From Rhyzopertha dominica (taxonomy: Eukaryota; Arthropoda; Insecta; Coleoptera; Bostrichidae), in NCBI GenBank assembly GCA_025024175.1, contig QCXZ01000064.1, positions 47,389,325 to 47,453,324 on the forward strand: 64,000 bases of DNA, in the 5' to 3' direction. A model generated the notes under the pieces. That model worked only from the letters and a program-made list of their open reading frames with translations, searched no databases and was not told where the DNA came from. This document shows positions 1 to 10,985 of the stretch, piece by piece (the first letter of the stretch is position 1; each line of letters starts with the position of its first letter). Made by a program: the position numbers and the translations under genes.

Positions 1-930
1 CAAAAAATCTATAAAATCATTGTAAGTGGGCAAGGTTTTATCATTTTTGGAAATAGATGTCTCTTGCCACTTGCGCTTCGTTACATTGTCTAGCTTAGTT
101 TTAAGCAAATGAACTAAAAGTCTGTCCCAACTATCTGTAGGTTCGCCAAGAACTTTCAATGATCGCAAATGTTTTTGAAAAGTATCAATTAAATTCCGTA
201 TCGAGCTATGAGATTCTTTAGTCAAAGCCGGTAATTCAAAATGGGTCTGAACATGTTTTTCGATAATTACTCTTTTGTTTTCGTACCTGTTTTTTAAAAG
301 TTCCCACGCTATAGGATAATTTTCGTTACAAATATCAAGTGACTGTAATATGTTACTAGCTTCACCTTTAAGACAACCTTGTAAATAATATAATTTTTGC
401 ACGTCGCTTAATTGAGCGTTATTGTCAATCAGGGCTGAAAATATATCAGCAAACTGGAGCCATTTGTGATATTCTCCTCGAAATTCTGGTAGGTTAACTG
501 CGGGAAGTTTTACATTGGCAACGCCGTGAACATTTTCCCAAGAAATAGGTGTGGCAACGGCCTGATTTTGAATTCCGTTACTGCCAACTGTCACGCTGTT
601 GGCGTTTGAACTACAATCGTCGATTAGGCGTCTTGCCTCAGCTACACTACTGTAAAATAAATTTTCAAATGCATCGCGTTCTGGTGAAGACATTTCATCA
701 GCCCTTATGATTTCTAGACGGGATTGCACAGCATCAAAATTATCGATAATTGACTGGATTTTATCGAAACGTATTTTTAATTCGACAAACTTGCTTTGTT
801 CGTAATTTAACACGAAATCGTTAAATCGTTTTAGATTTGCCTTGATTTGATTACGTTTAGCAATCAACTGATTTTGTTCATCGTTTGAATTGTTACCGCT
901 ACTAGAACTAGCCATCTTTGAGCGTCCCAT
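1..930 (-). CDS. gag: BEL/Pao retrotransposon gag polyprotein, N-terminal part (incomplete)
   Basis: The frame opens at an ATG (complement of 928-930) and stays open for exactly 310 codons to the edge, so the C-terminus lies outside. The first 100 residues are charged and predicted helical, rich in K/E/Q. Around residues 142-160 is the Pao-type motif LPAVNLPEFRGEYHKWLQF, matching the 'LPKxxLPxFxGxxxxWxxF' signature of the DUF1759 gag family. Downstream helices follow, such as KLYYLQGCLKGEA near 179-191, also typical. In this family the product packages retrotransposon RNA in cytoplasmic particles. There are no internal stops or frameshifts. A second in-frame Met at codon 6 is an alternative start. 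The family call is firm; activity is unknown. Confidence 0.85.
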   Translation of the reverse strand, partial: MGRSKMASSSSGNNSNDEQNQLIAKRNQIKANLKRFNDFVLNYEQSKFVELKIRFDKIQSIIDNFDAVQSRLEIIRADEMSSPERDAFENLFYSSVAEARRLIDDCSSNANSVTVGSNGIQNQAVATPISWENVHGVANVKLPAVNLPEFRGEYHKWLQFADIFSALIDNNAQLSDVQKLYYLQGCLKGEASNILQSLDICNENYPIAWELLKNRYENKRVIIEKHVQTHFELPALTKESHSSIRNLIDTFQKHLRSLKVLGEPTDSWDRLLVHLLKTKLDNVTKRKWQETSISKNDKTLPTYNDFIDFL

Positions 931-1201
931 AACACCCTGTACACGTGATCAAGAAATGATATCGAACTAGAACCGTTGGATCAGCGAAATTGACTCGGGG
1001 ACCCGTATACGACACTACACAAATCGCGGATAANTAGAAATGAAAGGATAACTTACAGGAAGGCTGCTTGAATTTCCTTGAACTTGCACGTTGAATGGTG
1101 AGCTGTTCTGCTTCCTAGTACTCCATTGCTTGCAAGCCGCCCGTTCTAGCCAAGAAATTCGTTCCCTCTGGTACATCCGATGCTCGAAGGACCATGTAAA
1201 A
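931..1201 (-). other. BEL/Pao leader with primer-binding-site-like sequence
   Basis: Seven bases inside the LTR edge, the minus strand reads TGGTCCTTCGAGC (complement of 1182-1194). It begins with the TGG expected for pairing to a tRNA 3' CCA end and resembles leaders of other BEL/Pao elements. The remaining bases to the gag ATG are untranslated leader. Which tRNA is used was not determined. Confidence 0.6.
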
Positions 1202-1461
1202 TGTTGTTTGTGTTCTTAATAAATAAGAACAATCGTCTTCGAAATAAACTGTATTTATTTTGTAACTACACAAGATATAAAGAAAAGTAAATTTTTACAT
1301 GCTTGCATACTTGCTCGTACAATTGCGAATCTCGTCGTCATTCGTATATATCCGCTATTCCTCGTCCACGCAAACGCACACACAATTTCAGCCGGGAGGT
1401 GCCGACATCTGATGGCCGGAAATGAAAGGCGCAACATTCGAATTTAAATAGGAACGCAACA
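1202..1461 (-). repeat. Long terminal repeat of the BEL/Pao element
   Basis: The 260-bp block begins TGTTG and ends CAACA on either strand, the usual TG...CA inverted LTR ends. On the minus strand it carries a TATA-like run near 1345 and an AATAAA-type polyadenylation signal near 1255. A 60-codon open frame inside it is not considered a gene. The second LTR is beyond the edge. Confidence 0.75.
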
Positions 1462-2063
1462 AATGGTTTGAGAAAGATCTCTATACACCACAGCTTTGAG
1501 ATAGCTTACATAATATGCTGCTTTATGTAAATTATCTGTTTGCCAAGTTGCAACTCATTAAATACTTCGGACTTTTTTTATTGATTTGATAAGAAAATTA
1601 AAGTAATATTAAATAAAAATATGTGGAATGTAAAGTGACAGCCACAAACCTTACATTATATGACTGATTGATTACAAATATAGGTACTTAAATAAAAAGT
1701 GAAATTAGCTAATAGCTAAAATAAAAATAATTAATTGTACAGAACGTATTTAGAACATAGGAACCAACACAAGTAATAAAGAAAAGAACTGAATTTAATT
1801 CGTAACAGGAAGCCCTTACAGAAACATAAATATTCTTGCAACTTGGTTTTGACTAAGTTCACTGTATTTCATAACAGTTCAAATGTTTAAGTGACAGGTT
1901 CATTTCGACACTAAAACCTATATTACCCTTTATGAATATTTATTTGCGCTCAACGTTTGAGCAGTGTGTGTTTGTCTACATAGTTTAAAGTAGGTACAGA
2001 ATTTACAGATAAGGGAAAGAAAAGTATCTTGTTAGGGTACATTTATTGGTTTTACATATGATA
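1462..2063. other. A+T-rich non-coding stretch
   Basis: No reading frame, repeat or RNA gene was recognised here. Confidence 0.5.
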
Positions 2064-2470
2064 TGTGGCATGTTGTAAATTTTAAAAGGTCAAGTAATAT
2101 GAATGATTTTTAAAATATAATTTTTTTGGTGATAGTAAATTACCAACGGGCTTGATTCCAACAAATTTGCCGTAAAATATTTTCCGGTAATTTCAATTTT
2201 ACAATGAGCAGCTAGAAATGCAATAAACGCAAAAGGCGAAGAAATGTACTACTCTGAACTCTTTGCCTGTGGCATGTTGTAAATTTTAAAAGGTCAAGTA
2301 ATATGAATGATTTATAAAATATAATTTTTTTGGTGATACTAAATTACCAACGGGCTTGATTCCAACAAATTTGCCGTAAAATATCTTCCGGTAATTTCAA
2401 TTTTACAATGAGCAGCTAGAAATGCAATAAACGCAAAAGGCGAAGAAATGTACTACTCTGAACTCTTTGC
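2064..2470. repeat. Tandem duplication, two copies of a 204-bp unit
   Basis: Copy 1 starts tgtggcatgttgtaaat at 2064 and copy 2 starts with the same words at 2268; the second copy ends at 2470. By eye they differ at only about three positions, so the duplication is recent. Neither copy encodes protein. Confidence 0.9.
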
Positions 2471-4559
2471 TTGGAAAGCACTATGGTAGATGCTGATAAC
2501 GGAACGTTGATTGATGAACAGGATTATTAAAAATATTCCTTGCAATTTATCAATGTCTGCATACCGCATGCTGGAAGCCTAAGGTCGAGAGAAAGGAACA
2601 GCTTAAAGTTGTGCGCTGCAGATCGATAGTTAAATTTTTGGTGTAGCAAATGGGTAAAACACATTACCCTATTGGTTTCAAATTTTAAAATCAATTAAGC
2701 TCAAATCTCTTGCAAAGCTACTTTTGCTTAGCAACACTCCAATTGGAAAACTGCACACATATACACACATACACATGTACACGTCATGTTTACTTCAAAT
2801 TAGCCTTTCAGCATGGAAATTGACCAAATGATGAAGTGGTATACTAGACTAAACACATTCACGTCATTTCTTGTAAGTTGTGAGTACTCATCACTACCTT
2901 CTGTTAACAATGATGTGACTACAAACACAGACTGTCATATATTTCAGCGCAAAAACAATTTCTTTTTGGCACATTTTGACGCACTAATGTTGTAAGTACT
3001 TATTATTTACGATTAAAATTGCATAAATTTATTATTGTCCCTTTCTTACCAGATCAATACTTTTATTTTTTTGCACAGAGGAACGATCTATAGATAAGTT
3101 TATACAGATAGTTTGGAAAATGTTTCCAAAAATACAATCGGGATCTCTACAATATAAAATTATTTTGCGTTCTACTGGGTGTCCCTTTTATCATGGGCGT
3201 TGCCAAACGTATGTTTCTAATGTAACAGCCTGTATATTTTTGAACTACTTGTCAAAAAGGAGCATTTTGTTAACAATTCGTGTTCTATATTACACCATTT
3301 GTGCCACATTTGATTTTTTTCTATTTTTACGTTTGCAGTACGCAGGAAGAAGCCAAATAGCTCTAGAGTTTTGGAAATCTCTATTCAAAACACCACACTT
3401 AACTACAATTACTCTAAAACACTTTAGAACACTTGGGTTGCTTTGTTCGCTTGCTTCACCGCTTTTCAAATCAGACTTCCTACGCGCGTTTTCGTGGTAC
3501 TGTTATATAGACAGACGAATATGCTCGAATGTTCCCGAGTGATCTTGTCTGCATGGAAGCATCGATAACATACGAGTACAAACTACTTAAGGTAACTGTG
3601 CAAACTTCAGTCTGGTTGCATAATCGGCAGAGACTGCTTTGCCCACATCATAATAATATTTTTTATAAAGTGGTTACTTACTGCTAATACCACAAGTACT
3701 ATGTTCTCTTAATTTATTTGCTTTAATTTAATACAAACGAGGAATTCATTTGTTTGTCCTCTTTTTGATAAAATATGGTAAATTCAATTTATCAAGGGGC
3801 GTTTTCTACGCAATAGAATATCTTCGTCGCCAAAACAGCAAACAATCGGAAAGCAAAAGTTGACCGAAATGTAGGGATGCTTGAGTTTTTGAGTTTGAGT
3901 TTATAGACTAAACATTAACTAAATGCAAAATTTTAGATTTGTGTGTCGGCTAGAAATGGCTTAGAATTTTGATGATCAGTGAGTTAGTCAGTCAGCCAGT
4001 GATTAGCGAGCTTCGTAAAGTTCGTAAAGTTCGTAGAGTTCGTAAACTATAGCTATAGGATGTCCTCTTGCCCATTAAAAATTTAGGCTTCTAGCTTTAT
4101 CCTCATCGAAGTTACAGGGGGGTCAAAAAGAGAAAAGCATGGTACGGGTATGTGGTTGTTCGACTTGACGGAAACACTGCCCGTGTCCACAGGTCTCATT
4201 TAGGAAGAAATATCTGATACGATTTATGTTTACGATTAAATTAAATAAATACATTTTGTCTTCAAGGACGTGGAGTTAAATGTAATACGAAGGAGAACAC
4301 ATTTCCATTTAAGCAAATAAAGTCAAATAAAATTTAAATATTGATCAGCATTATTTAATAATTAGAGGAGTATTTAAATTTCAAACTATAAGTGCTCACA
4401 AATAGCTATAGCACATTTTTTAAATAAATAACTTAACGTTACCAACATATCGGAAAATATCAACCAAAGAGGAAATGGAGTTATATGTTCGGATTCCACT
4501 GTTTAGAGGTGAATAATAGAAATGAGTAGTTCTAGCATACGTACTTTGTACTAAAAGTG
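2471..4559. other. Non-coding stretch with a short 9-bp tandem repeat
   Basis: Mostly A+T-rich sequence without a convincing gene. A 140-codon open frame at 3120-3542 resembles no protein and its sequence is A+T-driven. At 4012-4046 the 9-mer ttcgtaaag is repeated about four times with one change. Confidence 0.5.
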
Positions 4560-5760
4560 ATTGAGTTCCTGGAGTTTAGGCGTGGAACATGAAAGCAAAC
4601 TTCATATAGTAGACTGGACGCNATTTGACCATGAGAAGCTAGAGAAGCCAAGGTTCTTCTTCCTTAACTGTTCAATCCTATTCATCTTCCTACGGAAGGT
4701 GATGGAATTACATTTATCAATATTAATTTTCAGTTTGTTTTTAACACACCAACACCGAAACTTATCTAAATCTTGCTGCAGTGCGTATCAGTCACCAATA
4801 GAAGTAATGCGTTTGGCAATCCTCAGATCGTCAGCATATACATATGCCGAGCAGTCAGACAGACCATCATTAAAATAAAGAAATGTATAGGCCCTGGATT
4901 AGAGCCTTGAGATATACTTCTACAAGCCACGTACGTATTAGAACGATAACCTCGGTATTCAACATATTGTGCCCTATTTTCCAACATCAACGAAAATAAA
5001 TTTGCCAGATTACCACAAAGTCCCACGGCGCGCAGTTTGTGCAGAAGTATGCTGTGGTTTACTGTGTCCAATGCCTTAGATAGACCAGTGTAAACAACAT
5101 CAACTTGGCTATTAAGATCAAGAGCTTCGGAAACGTAATGTACCAATTCGCACAGATTAGTACTAGTGGATTTACCGCCCACAAAGCCATGCTGGCTGTT
5201 ATCAATTATACTTGACACGTGATTGTAACAGATGCATAGCTATTATTGATTCGAATAATTTTGAAAAATTGGGTATATTGGCAATCGGCCTGTAGTTTTC
5301 TACACAATTCTTTTCACCAGATTTAAATACCGGTATGACTTTAAAGAGTTTCCATATAGTAGGAAAGCTTGCAGTAGAAATGATCAAGTTAAATATATGT
5401 CGCAAAGGACGACATAAGCACGATATACAGTCTCTAACAAGGAATGCTGGGATATTGTCGGGATCTATGGTGAAATTTGCCTTCATCTTCCTCGCCGCAT
5501 CAACGATGTTCTTATCAGTTACAGTAAAGTTGTTTAAGATATTACACATGTCATACGTAGTCTTGTAGGAATCATTCTCACTGTCATTAACAAACACGGG
5601 CGCAAAATGTTCCGCGAATCCGTTCACTATGTCTGTAGTGTTCTTCAACATGCTTCCATGGTAAGATAGCTCAGCAGGAACTCCTCCGTCATTTATTTTA
5701 AGCCCAACATATTTCCAGAGATTTTTGGGGTTTGCTCCTTAGATCCTCCTCTGACTTTTT
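4560..5760 (-). pseudogene. Broken LINE (jockey/CR1-like) reverse transcriptase
   Basis: Three adjacent minus-strand pieces together span much of a non-LTR reverse transcriptase. The first (5735 to 5202) has a pre-RT segment, the 'PDNIPAFLVRDC' motif, and 'FKVIPVFKSGEKN..ENYRPIANIPNFSKLFE'. The second (5218 to 4823) has 'SQHGFVGGKSTSTNL', a degraded 'SKALDTVNHSILLHKL' block, 'SQGSNPGP' (normally VPQGSxLGPLLF), and then, in another frame, the catalytic 'YADDLRI' near 4845. The third carries 'KLKINIDKCNSITF'. At least one frameshift and several stops break it, so it is dead. The clade call (jockey or CR1) is approximate. Confidence 0.85.
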
Positions 5761-5850
5761 CAAAAAAGTATTGCAAGTTTTGACCGTCTATTGAATTCGA
5801 GACCTTCCTAGTCAAATGGACTAATCACTGCACCATCAAACCAGTAGTTA
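5761..5850 (-). repeat. tRNA-derived SINE copy, degraded
   Basis: Read on the minus strand it has an A-box-like gtgcagtgattagtcc, then tttgacta, a B-box-like ctcgaattcaa, and the tail ggtcaaaacttgcaatactttttt. The same order with the same tail occurs at 18545-18640, so the two are copies of one family. It lies directly upstream, in minus-strand order, of the broken LINE. Confidence 0.6.
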
Positions 5851-7199
5851 AGTTAAAAAAATACATTTTCCTGCAAAACTCATTTAAATATTTCCGTAAT
5901 CGTTTATTGTGCATACAGGTAATAAATAACTTTGATATATCGCCATTAATGTTGGCATCAAAAAAGTGAGGACCAATTACGTCGCTGAATGAGTCTTGTG
6001 TAATTCAGTTGTATGAACAACAGTTTTGCACGTAAACAAGCAGTACCTATTTGTATAAATTTGTTAACCATGCTTGGATTAATTTGCGCGCCAACACATT
6101 TAATTTGCCATTCCTTCCCCGTCCTCGTACAGGCGAATACAGGAGCTGCGAATAACAAACTGCTGAAATAGGCACAACGAGCGGTGTACATTGTTATTGG
6201 GCCAGTTAGCTACACACTCCGCTGATAACACCGCTAGTGTACCGATGGGAGGCATTGTCAACGTGTTTCCCCAGAATGCTAATTGCGTCGAATCGATTAT
6301 CGACTGAGATGCATGTACGCGTCGTCCCTTTCGCGACTTTTGTTAGTTTTTCGGACTGAAAAGTGCGATTTGTCACAGCTGTATCGGATTCGATGCTGTG
6401 GGCCTGTTTTGAATTTTAGAGAGGGTTTCCAGACGGAATAAAACGAGGGAATGGGCGGCAGTAGCGTTCCTTCTTTGTGAAAACATCATTTGATTTCAAG
6501 CGTTTTCGTGCAAAACCAATCGCATTTTTTACCATAATCTTTAGAGGCTGTTGATTTGCACCCCGTTTCGTCGGAGTAAGTCGGCCCGGTTGTGGCAAAT
6601 AAATAAGATAAAGAGGTTCGAAGTTAGCAGAGCTAAGAAAAGTTAAGAGGATTTTAAGTAAGCCTTTCGTAAACGACACTCCAACCTTTTTTGTCTTTTG
6701 TAGTGCAATTCCTATTGACCGAAAATTGCAGTTCGTCTAGTAAATTTTGAATTTGGGTATTAATTCATCGCGAAAAACAGTTTTATGTGATGTTAGTGTG
6801 CCACATAGAAAGTTTTCGAATCTTCCACCATCAATCTCTTGCAGCTTTTCCGTCATCCTGAAATAAGAGGTGCAGTGTTTCTTTTTTGGTGATAGCCATA
6901 TTTTCTGTTAACTAAAATTTATTTATTTATTCATGGTTACAGCCTTCCAGTTACGCGCTGCATTGCTGGTAGCGTAACTAGCGAGCGGTGTACACTACGC
7001 TGAATTGTTTTCGTTTTTAGATATGTTAAAATAAAACACAGTTGTATATTCCATGTTAACCTCGTCGCATACTTATAAAATAGTTTACTGACGGAAGTGA
7101 ATGTTAATTTTCCTTATTAAGATAGAAATCTAGATGCAAATAAAAGTGAAGTTGTATTAATATGTATGTTTAAATACGCTCAATTGTTTTTGCGGCTTG
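5851..7199. other. Non-coding stretch
   Basis: Short minus-strand frames at 5958-6191 and 6416-6679 resemble no known protein. No repeats or RNA genes were recognised. Confidence 0.45.
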
Positions 7200-7950
7200 C
7201 AGGTTTACAGACTTATGGTTGTAGCTTGGTTGGAATGGGTGTGAGCTGTGAGCATAGCGGAGTTTTGGGAGTGTGAACTAGCAGTATAAGTGAAAGCGAA
7301 ACCGAAACTATTTGTCTGTAATAGGCTCACTTTTTTCACCAATCTGCAAGTCCACAGACTCGTAATTGTAGGGGTGGATAGCCTACATTTCCCCATTGAT
7401 TAATGAAGTAGTTCGTTTTGAGTGTATGTGAGCATTGGGAAGTTTTGGGGAGTTATGGGGGTGCGAACTAGAAAATCGCAATTGCTGAAACTCTTGCGAT
7501 GGAAAAATCGAAAATCAACGTTTCGAGAAAGTCATAGAACATTCTGAAGAATTCATCGCGAGGAGGGGAGGGGGGAAGAGTGAAATGTTTGGCGTTTCCA
7601 GAATGTCAGAATAATTTTAAAGATTTAATGGAAGACGAACGAATCCTGAAATTTTTGCCGAAACCGTTTCCAAGTGGGGAAATCATAGATGTTTCGAGAA
7701 GTTCATAGAAGATTCTACATAGTTTGACCGAAGACTAGAAAACCCTTAAGCGTGGCACATTACCGTAACCATCTAGCAGTGGAGAAATGGGAAATTGACG
7801 TTTCGAAAATATTATAAAGCATTCTAGAAATATAACAATAAAAATAGAAGACGAATAGACTCCCAAGTGGAGCACATTGCCGAAACCGTTTCGCGATGGA
7901 GACGTTGAAAATCGAAGTTTCCAGAAGGTTTTCTCGAGTTTACTAGAATT
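7200..7950. repeat. Degenerate satellite-like repeats
   Basis: A recurring word of the form ttgccgaaaccgttt.gcgatgg, followed by gaaaat.gacgtttcgagaa and cattctagaa, begins at about 7482, 7655, 7760 and 7877. The spacings are 173, 105 and 117 bases. The part before it (7200-7475) holds two diverged copies of a block containing acagact, gtgtgagc, gttttggg and gaactag. The copies differ considerably, so the array is old. Confidence 0.6.
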
Positions 7951-8399
7951 TCTATAATTCTCTTACAATTACATATATTGTTATACTCTTTTAAGAAATG
8001 CAATAGGGTCTACACCAGCTAGTGCATTATAAAATATATACAATTTGCGTGTTTATTCTAATTATTACAGCATCGCAACAATAAGAAGCTATCTAATATA
8101 AAAAGGTGTGTTTAAACAAAGAATGTACTGAATTTCGAAAACTGCAACTTTTTTTCGGAAAATAAACATTTACCCCTGTTTTTTCCACTTAGGAATAACT
8201 CGAAGGAAAAATGAAATACGAAAAATATTAGTAACGCATTTATGTAGATGACGTGCTTTTATTAAGAAATTACCCTAATTAAAGACTTAGTAAATTTTTT
8301 TATTAGCAAACATAACTATTAGTTAGGAATGTTCTTGCGTAAACGGATAACTTGACAACAGGCAGCATCATTTTGAGGACGCCAAATTAATTTACCCCA

Positions 8400-10110
8400 A
8401 TGAAATATTGGTAATCGTAGCCATGGTAAGACCACTAGAGATGTAAGTTTTATCAGTTTGATCTATTAAAGCGCCATACGATAAGTTTGTTTTTTTATTA
8501 ATTAAAATTATGTTCTTAATGCTGATATTGTTGATGTTGTGTTGCATTCGCCACAAAGCTTTTCTATGCATTTGTTTTAAAGTATTTTTTTGGTCAGCTT
8601 GTTTGATTGCTGCATGCAGTTGTCGTGTGGTTCCTTGCTATTAAAATGTTTGCAGATTGTGAATTTGTATGTTGTGTGTTGCCTCAATGATGGTAAGACC
8701 ACGTCCTGTTTGATTTCTAGGTAGATATAATCTATAGGGGTGTTCTTGAAATGCACCGGCAACGTTTGACAGCTGATAGAAAAATCAATTTTAAAAACTT
8801 TTTTTCGAATAAAGAAATTTCGAATAACGCTTTGTTGTTGAAATTGAATTATAAAAAATGATTTTTTAAGACTATTCCCGAACTAATTTCAAATTTGGTG
8901 GGAGTAATAAAGGCATAACGTACAATAAAAAAGTAGGTAATCGGGGGGTTTCCAAAGCACCAGTGGCGTACGCTGAGGTAATACACACGCCCTCTTTTTA
9001 ATGGAAATTTTAGGTCTGTGGATTCTTAAACAAAACTAATACAATTTTGCAATCTCCAATGAATTATAAATAAAAAATACCTATTTAAAGTTTGCCGTAA
9101 AACGACTCATTCGTCCCTAAAAATTTTTTGATTGAAAAACACTATACCACCATTATTTTTGAAATCACAAAATTGTTATTGAAGCTGACAACGCTTGAAA
9201 AGTGAAACTAAATTTTAAAAACTTTATTGCGAATGAAAAATTTCCGAAATCGCTTTGTTTTTGATATACAGGGTGTTGAAATTGAATCTAAAAAAATGAT
9301 CTTTTAAAATTCAATTGCAAGACAAAACAAACAAAAAAGTTTTTAAATTTATTTTTAAAATTGCGTATTCCATTACTCTTCAAGTTTGTCAGTTTCAATA
9401 ACATTTTTGTGATTTCACAAAATCATTGCGGTGTAGGTAGTGTTTTGCAATCTAAAAATCAATTGTTAAGGACGAATGAGTTTTTCGGCAAATTTCAAAG
9501 AGACCTGTTATATTTAGAATTGATCAGAGAATATAAAAGTGTATTAGTATCGTCTAAAAATCCACAGACCTAAAAGTCCTATTAAAAAGAAGGGATGTGC
9601 ATTACCCCAGCGCACGCCACTGGTGCTTCAGAAACTTTTCGATTAGGTACTCTTTTTTATTGTACCTTATGCCGTTATGATTGCCACCAAATTTAAAATT
9701 GTTTTCTTTTATAGTTCAGGAACAGTCTTAAAAAAATCTTCCTTTAAAATTTAATTTCAACACCCTGAAGGTATTGAAACAAAGCGTTTCAGGAAAAATT
9801 TTAAAATTGAATGCTTTATTACCTGTCAAACTTTGTCGGACACCCTGTATATAATCTTCGGGAGGCTGAGTTTAGGTGTACTGCTCTGTTGTTTATGAGT
9901 GTCCTGCTTGTTAATCTGTCAAGTGCTCGTATATCTGTTGTAGTCCACTGTATGACTGGTATTGGCCAAGTGTTTATAGGTTTAATTTTGTTTTTGGCAT
10001 TTAATTGCGTGCGCATGATTTCTATCTACATACTTTTATATTTACTCTCTAAGTTTTGTTTTCATCTCCTTTATGTTGTGTGTTTTCCTTACTCCTAGAT
10101 AATTATATTA
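8400..10110 (-). pseudogene. R2-like LINE, C-terminal part, split by a fold-back insertion
   Basis: Minus-strand translation from 10110 to 9849 gives a 'YLGV'-type start, then 'RTQLNAKNKIKPINTW' and 'TDIRALDRLTSRTLINNR' up to 'SASRRLY'. Beyond the insertion it resumes from 8733 down with 'RLYLPRNQTGRGLTIIEATH'. Together these are the post-catalytic part of an R2-like or related non-LTR retrotransposon, in which 'LNAKNKI.AINTWAIP' and 'LPR..GGRGL' are hallmark blocks. Two adjacent stops follow 'IHNLQTF', so the copy is dead. The clade assignment is from motif memory only. Confidence 0.7.
8734..9848. mobile_element. Fold-back (long inverted repeat) element, 1115 bp, inserted in the LINE
   Basis: The arms at about 8764-9245 and 9330-9833 are inverted copies. 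One example is gcaccagtggcgtacgctg near 8958 against cagcgcacgccactggtgc near 9609. The outer ends, read inward, are atagggg-tgttc and acaggg-tgtcc. Both are flanked by the same 9 bases, atataatct (8725-8733 and 9849-9857), and removing the element with one copy reconnects the LINE reading frame. The loop repeats part of the terminal sequence (9190-9310). It carries no gene and must be moved in trans. Long inverted repeats with a 9-bp duplication suggest a Mutator-like origin, which is inference. Confidence 0.8.
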
Positions 10111-10149
10111 TTCAATAATAATAAAACCAAGTAATGCAAGGGGCGATTG

Positions 10150-10985
10150 TTTTCAGCTAGGGGGATTCACGAATTTTCTGACCAAGCTGTGTATGGATTA
10201 ATACACTGAAACTGTGTCTGTATGGAGGAAGGTAGAAGGTAGATCGATCTTCTGTAAATTTCACAGGAGTGATCTTGGAGTAACTCCTATGGGGGACATA
10301 AACGGTGGCACAATTTTAACATGCTCTTGCTTCCAGAGCTCTTTTTTTCAATTACCAGCGTTGAATATTTTTCTACTTTTTCCTTAGAGTTAGAGTTCTA
10401 TTATGAGCAGAGGGATCCTTTATTACATGTTTTCTTTTATCATTTAAATCGGCAATGACTTGGTCCTGTATCGTCAAGACAAATTCCTCAGTCCCTAGAT
10501 GCAAATTTCCTACTTTTAGCCTTTGTTTAAAAGTTGTTGCAAAATTTTGTAGTGTCTGCGATGCATAGCATTCTGTGCTCAGTAGTCCAGTTTCTGTTTT
10601 GAGATTGTGTCTTGGTTATGGTTTTCTTCTATTGGTTTATAAGGAATTAATATGGTAAATGTTTGATAGACCTTTATTATTGCATGGTGGGGTGGGTTAC
10701 TCTTTTAGGATTTTAATTTGCTTCTCGTGTAATTCTGTAATATAAACTAGCCCCCTTCCTCCTTGATCCATGGGTATTGTGATCCGTTTAATACATGATT
10801 TTAGATGTTGCATTTTGTATTTTGTGAGCGTAGTTGTATTAATTCTGTTTATGTCTTCGGTATCTGTTATTGTTCATTTTATTATGCCAAAAGAACAAAT
10901 TTATTATTATTATTATTATTATTGTTTTTGTAATCTGTATACTATAGTAGTGACAAATTTCTGTTTTATTTTTATATAGGCGTTT
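10150..10985 (-). pseudogene. R2-like LINE, extreme C-terminal part, second copy
   Basis: On the minus strand near 10830-10740 the frame reads 'KRITIPMDQGGRGLVYITEL', the GGRG block of the same LINE family as the neighbour. Near 10320-10230 it reads 'KIVPPFMSPIGVTPRSLL', close to the 'IVPIVxSxTGVIPxxLxxSL' block near the C-terminus of that family, followed by 'QKIDLPS'. Frameshifts and stops lie between. The order places it just upstream of the other piece, so these are two partial copies head to tail. Confidence 0.65.
10900..10923. repeat. (TTA)n microsatellite
   Basis: An uninterrupted run of the trinucleotide tta/att about eight units long. Confidence 0.9.

Larger units (their letters stand above)
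1..1461 (-). mobile_element. 5' part of a BEL/Pao LTR retrotransposon, cut by the window edge
   Basis: On the minus strand the order is a 260-bp LTR (1461 to 1202), a primer-binding-site-like sequence, a leader of about 250 bases, then an open gag frame from 930 to the edge at 1. This is the layout of a BEL/Pao element, and the gag protein agrees. Protease, reverse transcriptase, integrase and the other LTR would lie to the left. The flank at 1462-1466 reads aatgg and would be one copy of a 5-bp target duplication, but its partner is outside the window. The gag frame has no stop, so this copy may be young. Confidence 0.85.

Noticed and set aside
3120..3542. 140-codon open frame on the + strand
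   Set aside because: It is the longest frame of its region but has no recognisable motif, is A+T-driven and starts without context.
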